Source of the DNA: a virus | IMG/VR virus record: IMGVR_UViG_3300042346_000524 | Span: 1 to 34,431 of that record | Reading direction: 5' to 3' (one strand) | Length of the DNA: 34,431 bases | Part shown: in pieces, positions 30,801 to 34,431 of the stretch | Layout: every line of letters begins with the position of its first letter | Position numbering within the stretch: the stretch's first letter is position 1 | The notes under the pieces: model-generated | Told to the model about the DNA's origin: nothing | Databases searched by the model: none | Seen by the model: only the letters and a program-made list of their open reading frames with translations | Made by a program: the position numbers and the translations under genes

Positions 30801-31600
30801 TATTTCAATCCTTTAAATGCTTTAAGTGGGTAAAATACAAGTGAGTTTCTATAACCACCCTCAAAAGTTGGTATGATAGGCGTAACTCCGTGTACGTTTC
30901 TCCACGCTGGGTAAACTAAAATAGAATTATCTTGCTGTCCGATTGTAGCGTTGTAGTCAGGTATATGTAAATCGCCACCTTTTGAATTATGTTTTTTACA
31001 AATGATTACATTGACTGCACCAATTATATTACCAGCATCTCTATGAAAGTTAGCTGAAATATTAAAGTTTGAAATTGAACTTGTAAATAAGTTTCCAAAT
31101 TTCCATTTATCTGGTACCTCTTTAAATAATTCAATTTGTTGTTCGTATTGTTTTGGCAATAATTCTTTTATTAATAACTCACTTTCTTTAGCTAATAATA
31201 ACATTGCTTTGATAAATGTTTGTGCTGACTTTACTGAATGAACAGAACTTCTATTTTTATATTCCCTTCTCATTAATGCTTTGGGTGGTACAGAACCAAT
31301 AATTGTTGAATACTGTTCTACATCAATTGCGTTAGCTTCATCTTTTGTTTTACCCATTTGTAAAGCTCTTAACTTACCAGCTCTTGCCATTAATGATTTA
31401 GGCACATTCTTACTTCTGAATTCAGCATTTGCCAAATCCGCAAGCTTACACATCTTATCTGGCATCTTAGTTAAGTAAAAACCGATAGGCTCGCCATTTG
31501 CATAAAAAACACAATCCTCAGTTATATTTGGCTCTATGTATTCACACGCTTCGCCAATTTTACGGTTATGCTTTACCTCAATTAAATCAATTCGTTTCAT
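30800..31600 (-). CDS. TET/JBP-like 2-oxoglutarate/Fe(II) dioxygenase, 266 aa
   Basis: The C-terminal half shows the Fe(II)/2OG site: NFHRDAGN with H186 and D188 (HxD), then GGDLHIPDYNATIGQ, distal H237 in RNVHGVTP, and R251 in YRNSLVFY as 2OG-binding arginine, 14 residues later. The order and the GG-x-LHIP and YRNSLVFYPLK blocks resemble the Tet_JBP family, whose members oxidise thymine or 5-methylcytosine in DNA. The N-terminal part (1-165) is helical, with a basic region RREYKNRSSVHS. Located between FkbM methyltransferase and terminase. Substrate unproven; other 2OG dioxygenase roles possible. Confidence 0.75.
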   Translation of the reverse strand: MKRIDLIEVKHNRKIGEACEYIEPNITEDCVFYANGEPIGFYLTKMPDKMCKLADLANAEFRSKNVPKSLMARAGKLRALQMGKTKDEANAIDVEQYSTIIGSVPPKALMRREYKNRSSVHSVKSAQTFIKAMLLLAKESELLIKELLPKQYEQQIELFKEVPDKWKFGNLFTSSISNFNISANFHRDAGNIIGAVNVIICKKHNSKGGDLHIPDYNATIGQQDNSILVYPAWRNVHGVTPIIPTFEGGYRNSLVFYPLKAFKGLK

Positions 31601-31603
31601 ATA

Positions 31604-32302
31604 TTATTTATTAAATGCGAAAACATTTGTACATGCAGGAAACCAAGACTTTTGCCAAACATCATAATCACGACTTTTAAATTTACCAGTATTACCAACA
31701 TCCTTTAAATCGTTATATTCCTTTTTATGTTTTTCAATTATATTCCAAAAACGTGGTAAGCTATCATCAATATCAAAACTCCACTCATAAACTAATTTAT
31801 TAAATACCTTATTTGTATTTTCAAGTATTAACATTTCTGCTCCTTCAATATCCATTTTGCAACAATCAAAGTTTTTAGCTTCAGCATCAAAATTTAAACA
31901 AGATACTTTTAAACCTTTGTTATTCCATTTTTTTACTATTGAATTTCTCCATACGTTGCCATTGTTACCTATGAATAAAATTATTTCTTTAGTATCGTTA
32001 TGAACTAATGCAGCTTGTTTTATTGTAGCTGTAAATCCATTTAAATCTAAATTCTTTTTAATCATTTCGCAGTTAAAAGGGTCAGGTTCATAAACTGTAA
32101 CTTTCGCACCTTTTGAACAAGCTAATAAAGTAAAAGCGCCAACATTGCCACCGCAATCCATCCAAGTTTCACCGCTTTTAATTGTCATTGATTTTTTCAA
32201 ATATACTTCGTTTCCTAAAACCTCTTCAAAAGTTTTAAGGTCGGACATGCCTTCTCTGTGGTAAAATTTAATTCCTTTTATTTCAGATTTATATATTTTC
32301 AT
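31604..32302 (-). CDS. FkbM-family SAM-dependent methyltransferase, 232 aa
   Basis: SAM-binding motif I WMDCGGNVGAFTLL (48-61), motif II acidic VYEPDP (70-75), and FDCCKMDIEGAEMLIL (145-160) match FkbM methyltransferases, usually O-methyltransferases on sugars or hydroxyls. In this position, its start overlapping the ParB-like stop (ATGA) and 3 nt before the dioxygenase, it could methylate a hydroxyl that the dioxygenase makes on a DNA base (inference). Alternative: methylation of a glycan or protein. Confidence 0.8.
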   Translation of the reverse strand: MKIYKSEIKGIKFYHREGMSDLKTFEEVLGNEVYLKKSMTIKSGETWMDCGGNVGAFTLLACSKGAKVTVYEPDPFNCEMIKKNLDLNGFTATIKQAALVHNDTKEIILFIGNNGNVWRNSIVKKWNNKGLKVSCLNFDAEAKNFDCCKMDIEGAEMLILENTNKVFNKLVYEWSFDIDDSLPRFWNIIEKHKKEYNDLKDVGNTGKFKSRDYDVWQKSWFPACTNVFAFNK

Positions 32303-32877
32303 ATTTTTTCCTTTTCAGCTTTTAAATATTCCATTATCATCCCCCCTACATATGCTTGTTTATCTCTCCAGAATTTTACAAGTTCGTAGGCTTCCTCATA
32401 ATGTTCAGCTTCAAATTCAATTTGGATAGCTTTTTTAACTCCATTTGTCATACCTTCTAATAGGCCTGAAACAGCAGCACCATCTAAAAACGAACAACCT
32501 ACATCAGACGCAAAAGTAGGAACTCCCAAACCCCAGCCGCCCAACAAATCTACATCCCATTCATTCGATAACATTTCCCAATCCCATTCTCCACCGCTAA
32601 CATTATCCTTGATTATAAATTGCCTTTGTTCATCCTCTGTAAGGTCGTCCGCTTTGATTATTGGCACTTCTTTTAATCCAGCTTCAATACAGGCTTTTAA
32701 ACGCATATTTCCGCCTAACACAACCATATCAGCGTTAACAACTATTGGACGAATTTCCAACATTTTAGGAAACTCTTTAATCGAGTTTACAAGCTTTACA
32801 AATTTATCATCCTTAATTATTCTCGGATTGTTCGGGTTTTTCTTAACCGTTTTAATATCTACTAATTTAAAATCCAT
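32299..32877 (-). CDS. ParB/sulfiredoxin-fold nuclease-like protein, 192 aa
   Basis: N-terminal ParB-like domain (about 1-95): VKKNPNNPRIIKDDKFVKLV, RPIVVNADMVVLGGNMRLKA and LTEDEQRQFIIKDNVSGG, the VLGGNxR block being the hallmark. The second half has the EWDVDLLGGWGLGVPTF block and a helical end (YELVKFWRDKQAYVGGMIME) common in phage ParB-like proteins. These often sit with DNA modification or terminase genes. First large gene of the modification/packaging operon, overlapping the 59-aa membrane protein by 16 nt. Confidence 0.85.
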   Translation of the reverse strand: MDFKLVDIKTVKKNPNNPRIIKDDKFVKLVNSIKEFPKMLEIRPIVVNADMVVLGGNMRLKACIEAGLKEVPIIKADDLTEDEQRQFIIKDNVSGGEWDWEMLSNEWDVDLLGGWGLGVPTFASDVGCSFLDGAAVSGLLEGMTNGVKKAIQIEFEAEHYEEAYELVKFWRDKQAYVGGMIMEYLKAEKEKI

Positions 32878-33041
32878 GCTAACAAAATTAAAATTAATAC
32901 TCTTACTAACGCAAATTTAACTATATTCCAACTAGGAAAAAAATCTTTAAATTTCGGGTGCTCGGTGTGTGGCAATAGGGCGCAAAATATACGGTCTAAA
33001 GTCCAGATTATGTAAAGTATAGGAAAAAGTAAGTATTTCAT
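32862..33041 (-). CDS. Small membrane protein, 59 aa
   Basis: ATG at 33041, TAG at 32862-32864. Two hydrophobic segments, KYLLFPILYIIWTL (2-15) and VKFALVRVLILILLAWIL (41-58), separated by a hydrophilic loop (LLPHTEHPKFKDFFPSW). It heads the ParB/FkbM/TET-JBP operon and overlaps the ParB-like gene. It could be an anti-superinfection or envelope protein; no family recognised. Confidence 0.6.
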   Translation of the reverse strand: MKYLLFPILYIIWTLDRIFCALLPHTEHPKFKDFFPSWNIVKFALVRVLILILLAWILN

Positions 33042-33064
33042 GATTTAAGGTTTAGGGTAGTTAC

Positions 33065-33122
33065 TAGGTGGCGCGGTGTAAGAATTTAAAACTATGCGAA
33101 AAGAACGAAATGCAACCACCTA
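33065..33122 (-). promoter_or_regulatory. Structured 5' leader of the ParB/FkbM/TET-JBP operon
   Basis: In the 86-nt leader region (33042-33127) a 7-bp inverted repeat TAGGTGG (33065-33071) / CCACCTA (33116-33122) encloses 44 nt which hold a smaller TGC/GCA hairpin. It would form a base-closed RNA structure between the promoter and first gene. Could be a translational control element; no riboswitch class recognised. Confidence 0.45.
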
Positions 33123-33127
33123 ATATA

Positions 33128-33229
33128 CTAACAATTAAAACAAAACGTTACAAATTTACGTAATTTATGCTTTATAACCAAATAAGTTAGTAAACACTTA
33201 AATAGTGCGTAGTACATTAATACTCTCAT
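33128..33229 (-). CDS. Possible micro-ORF, 33 aa
   Basis: ATG at 33229 overlaps the TGA of the previous micro-ORF (ATGA) and ends TAG at 33128-33130. Sequence starts MRVLMYYALFKCLLTYLVIK, a single hydrophobic stretch followed by a basic tail (KHKLRKFVTFCF). It overlaps the ParB-operon promoter, so it may be only an open frame, but the ATGA coupling is notable. Confidence 0.35.
   Translation of the reverse strand: MRVLMYYALFKCLLTYLVIKHKLRKFVTFCFNC
33151..33182 (-). promoter_or_regulatory. Promoter for the ParB/FkbM/TET-JBP/terminase operon (TTTG-N20-TAAATTTG)
   Basis: On the minus strand TTTG (complement of 33179-33182) is 20 nt upstream of TAAATTTG (complement of 33151-33158), fitting the Bacteroidetes consensus. 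The ATTACGTAAATTTG context, with palindromic TTACGTAA at 33156-33163, closely matches the promoter in the portal/protease gap, so both late operons may share a regulator. Confidence 0.7.
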
Positions 33230-33309
33230 AATATAATAAAATCTGCTAAAATATTAATAAATAAACCGATTAAAAATCCGTAGAGGAATATAAGTAATTC
33301 TTTTTTCAT
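33226..33309 (-). CDS. Micro-ORF with one transmembrane segment, 27 aa
   Basis: ATG at 33309, TGA at 33226-33228. Sequence begins MKKE then a long hydrophobic stretch LLIFLYGFLIGLFINILA, a plausible single TM helix with a positive N-terminus. It is 2 nt from the upstream 45-aa gene and overlaps the next frame by ATGA, so it forms part of a coupled chain of four small frames. Confidence 0.45.
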   Translation of the reverse strand: MKKELLIFLYGFLIGLFINILADFIIL

Positions 33310-33311
33310 AA

Positions 33312-33449
33312 TTAAAATCTAATTGATACACTCCAAAAAATAAAATGCAATCTTAAAATATACTTTTTTTGTATAAAATACTGAAATTTCCAAAACATAA
33401 CGCTAAATCCAAATGTTTCGTAATCCTTATTAATTATTATTTTTTTCAT
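33312..33449 (-). CDS. Small hypothetical protein, 45 aa
   Basis: ATG at 33449 overlaps the TGA of the 59-aa gene (ATGA); TAA at 33312-33314. The protein is basic and aromatic (VMFWKFQYFIQKKYILRLHF). It may be a beta-hairpin protein similar in style to the 61-aa protein at 329-514. Function unknown. Confidence 0.5.
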   Translation of the reverse strand: MKKIIINKDYETFGFSVMFWKFQYFIQKKYILRLHFIFWSVSIRF

Positions 33450-33625
33450 TTTATAAAATATTGGTTTAATTGATTAATCATAATTTCTGTAGAAAATGGA
33501 AAACAAGTATGCGACCATAAGTGATAATCACATTCTTCATCGCTCCAATCAGGCTTAAAATAGCGTACGCAATCAATACCTGTAAACTTGTTATCAATTG
33601 CGTGTTTTAGTGTTAGTGGTTTCAT
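33446..33625 (-). CDS. Small hypothetical protein, 59 aa
   Basis: ATG at 33625, TGA at 33446-33448. Begins MKPLTLKHAIDNKFTGIDCV, then RYFKPDWSDEECDYHLW, with three Cys and two Asp/Glu-rich segments, ending in a helix (TEIMINQLNQYFIK). Placed just downstream of the GTTAACGA inverted repeat. Coupled to the following micro-ORF. The Cys/His content (C19, C32, H36, H39, C41) could allow metal binding. Confidence 0.55.
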   Translation of the reverse strand: MKPLTLKHAIDNKFTGIDCVRYFKPDWSDEECDYHLWSHTCFPFSTEIMINQLNQYFIK

Positions 33626-33654
33626 TTTCTTTTATTTTAAATTAATAACTTTTT

Positions 33655-33681
33655 GTTAACGAAATTAAAACTATCGTTAAC
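33655..33681. promoter_or_regulatory. Operator-like inverted repeat GTTAACGA-N11-TCGTTAAC
   Basis: GTTAACGA at 33655-33662 and its exact complement TCGTTAAC at 33674-33681, with an 11-nt AT-rich spacer; centre-to-centre distance 19 bp, about two helical turns. It lies in the 63-bp gap between the zinc-ribbon protein and the 59-aa gene. Fits a dimeric repressor operator; a hairpin without T-run is not a good terminator. Confidence 0.6.
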
Positions 33682-33688
33682 GGGGGTG

Positions 33689-33889
33689 TTAGGCGTAATT
33701 TTTACCACACCTACTACATTTTGAAACTTTTGGCATTCTACCGTCATTAGGTATAAATCCAAATTCATCTATACAATCTTGCATTTTACAAGTAAATTGA
33801 TGCCAACCTATTTTGCAAAATAATCTGCCAATAAAACTACGCCTAACATCGGTTTGGCAAGATTGGGGGTTTTTTTCTTTATTCATCAT
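33689..33889 (-). CDS. Small zinc-ribbon protein (DUF1660-like), 66 aa
   Basis: The pattern LFCKIGWHQFTCKMQDC (Cys25, His29, Cys33, Cys37) and C-terminal KCSRCGKNYA (C58, C61) make a putative zinc-binding pair of knuckles. The C..G.H start and C-x2-C end resemble the small DUF1660-type phage proteins known from siphovirus accessory regions (recalled, not searched). Function unknown. Two adjacent ATG codons (33889, 33886) could start it. Confidence 0.6.
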   Translation of the reverse strand: MMNKEKNPQSCQTDVRRSFIGRLFCKIGWHQFTCKMQDCIDEFGFIPNDGRMPKVSKCSRCGKNYA

Positions 33890-33967
33890 TTGTGCTATTT
33901 TTAAACATTAGTAATAATTTGAGCGATTGTGCTTCTAAGTCCCCAACCATCGCAAAGCCGTGAACCG

Positions 33968-34162
33968 TTAGCAAACATTTTCAGAAAGTGCTACCATTAC
34001 CCTTCTTGGTAAATCCAAAGATTCTTCACAGTTTGCAATTCTAAACCTATAAATTTTAAACCCATTGTCATAATACCAATAAGTTACATTTAACTTGCTT
34101 TCAATTGTTTCTATAAATTTTTTAGTTTGTTCTTCGTATTCTTTAATTTCTTTTTTTGTCAT
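33968..34162 (-). CDS. Hypothetical protein, 64 aa
   Basis: ATG at 34162. A helical, acidic N-terminal half (IKEYEEQTKKFIETIESKLN) and a beta-rich aromatic second half (TYWYYDNGFKIYRFRIANC, LPRRVMVALS). Lies just downstream of the inverted repeat at 34184-34256, which may regulate it. No family recognised. Confidence 0.6.
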   Translation of the reverse strand: MTKKEIKEYEEQTKKFIETIESKLNVTYWYYDNGFKIYRFRIANCEESLDLPRRVMVALSENVC

Positions 34163-34183
34163 AATTAAAACGTTTGCTCACAA

Positions 34184-34256
34184 GGTATATACGAAATAAC
34201 CTATTAAGGTTTGTATTAAATTTTAAAGTTTGTGGTTAGGGTACTTCGTATATACC
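34184..34256. promoter_or_regulatory. 12-bp inverted repeat GGTATATACGAA / TTCGTATATACC, 49-nt spacer
   Basis: GGTATATACGAA at 34184-34195 and its exact complement at 34245-34256, separated by 49 nt. Lies in the 100-bp non-coding gap between the 116-aa wrapping gene and the 64-aa gene. The arms are 61 bp apart (start to start). Candidate paired operator sites or a large hairpin; no TAnnTTTG promoter seen within. Confidence 0.6.
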
Positions 34257-34262
34257 CAACCG

Positions 34263-34431
34263 TTATTTACTTTTAATTATTCCCTCCAAATCAACACTAT
34301 CCAACACCGCATCGAGTTTGTCGATTAAAGCGTCAACAACTTCATCCGATAAAGTTTCGCGCATTGATTTATCTATTTTATCCAATACTTTAACAGTAGT
34401 ATTAATGGTTAAGTTTAGATTTTTAACCGCT
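34263..34431 (-). CDS. Hypothetical protein, 3' portion (gene wraps across contig ends)
   Basis: TAA at 34263-34265 closes the frame that starts at 309 and passes base 1. The 13 codons unique to this end encode LDSVDLEGIIKSK. The stretch 34305-34431 duplicates 1-127. The join gives one 116-aa protein with no frame shift, supporting circularity. Confidence 0.8.
   Translation of the reverse strand, partial: AVKNLNLTINTTVKVLDKIDKSMRETLSDEVVDALIDKLDAVLDSVDLEGIIKSK
34305..34431. repeat. Right copy of 127-bp terminal direct repeat
   Basis: Exact copy of positions 1-127; see the left copy. When counting genes or length, one copy should be removed. Confidence 0.97.

Noticed and set aside
33879-33950. 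A 23-aa frame (starts MVGDLEAQSLK) between the 64-aa and zinc-ribbon genes
   Set aside because: Short and not strongly coupled (11-nt overlap); the sequence resembles a non-coding intergenic element seen in Bacteroidota, so I did not list it as a gene.
33928-33975. Stretch with GGTTCACGGCTTTGCGATGG (minus strand), reminiscent of a short dispersed repeat of Bacteroidota genomes
   Set aside because: Only one copy is present here and the link rests on memory; it would need a search of host genomes.
1-34431. Integrase, reverse transcriptase (DGR), toxin-antitoxin pair, CRISPR array, tRNA
   Set aside because: Looked for characteristic motifs and repeats by reading both strands; none found. tRNA absence should be confirmed with a dedicated search.
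34305-34431. Biological terminal redundancy or cos/pac site at the contig ends
   Set aside because: The repeat lies in the middle of a reading frame and has a length typical of an assembler k-mer, so an artefact is simpler.

Overview
This window reads as a complete genome of a tailed double-stranded DNA phage of the long, non-contractile-tail (siphovirus-like) type, assembled as a circle. The first 127 bases are repeated exactly as the last 127 bases (1-127 = 34305-34431), so the unique genome is 34,304 bp and one gene is cut by the arbitrary contig ends. The DNA is AT-rich by eye (roughly one third G+C, not computed). Genes lack Shine-Dalgarno leaders, several promoters fit the Bacteroidetes TTTG / TAnnTTTG pattern, and several proteins (DUF3127-type SSB, DUF6965-like protein, receptor-binding tail protein) look like those of Bacteroidota phages. 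A Flavobacteriia-like host is the best guess. I saw no integrase, tRNA, rRNA, CRISPR or IS element.

All genes but one lie on the minus strand. In transcription order (high to low coordinates, continuing across the circle junction): small accessory genes (34.2-33.1 kb); a ParB-like / FkbM methyltransferase / TET-JBP-like dioxygenase cassette (32.9-30.8 kb); the two terminase subunits (30.8-29.1 kb); the portal, which is inverted onto the plus strand (27.7-29.1 kb); prohead protease, major capsid and connector proteins (27.6-24.2 kb); tail tube, tail chaperone-like pair, tape measure, baseplate-like proteins, fibre and receptor-binding protein (24.2-11.4 kb); small membrane proteins and an M15 peptidase endolysin (11.4-9.2 kb), closed by an intrinsic terminator; a DnaA-domain-IV-like protein and small regulators (9.0-7.2 kb); an origin-like repeat region followed by replisome organizer, DnaB helicase and NinG nuclease (7.2-4.0 kb); a recombination set of Sak3 annealase, exonuclease and SSB with a small XRE regulator (3.9-1.3 kb); and another run of small genes (1.2 kb to the junction).

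How the parts may work together: the replication and recombination genes form short operons behind near-identical 26-bp promoter blocks at 1.2, 3.9 and 9.1 kb. The late morphogenesis genes appear to start from a promoter in the 66-bp gap between protease and inverted portal, a gap that carries a strict 10-bp-phased TACG repeat. The ParB/FkbM/TET-JBP cassette is co-oriented and coupled with terminase and may be a DNA base modification system; this and the inverted portal are the most interesting features. Protein family calls rest on motif recognition only; no database search was run.
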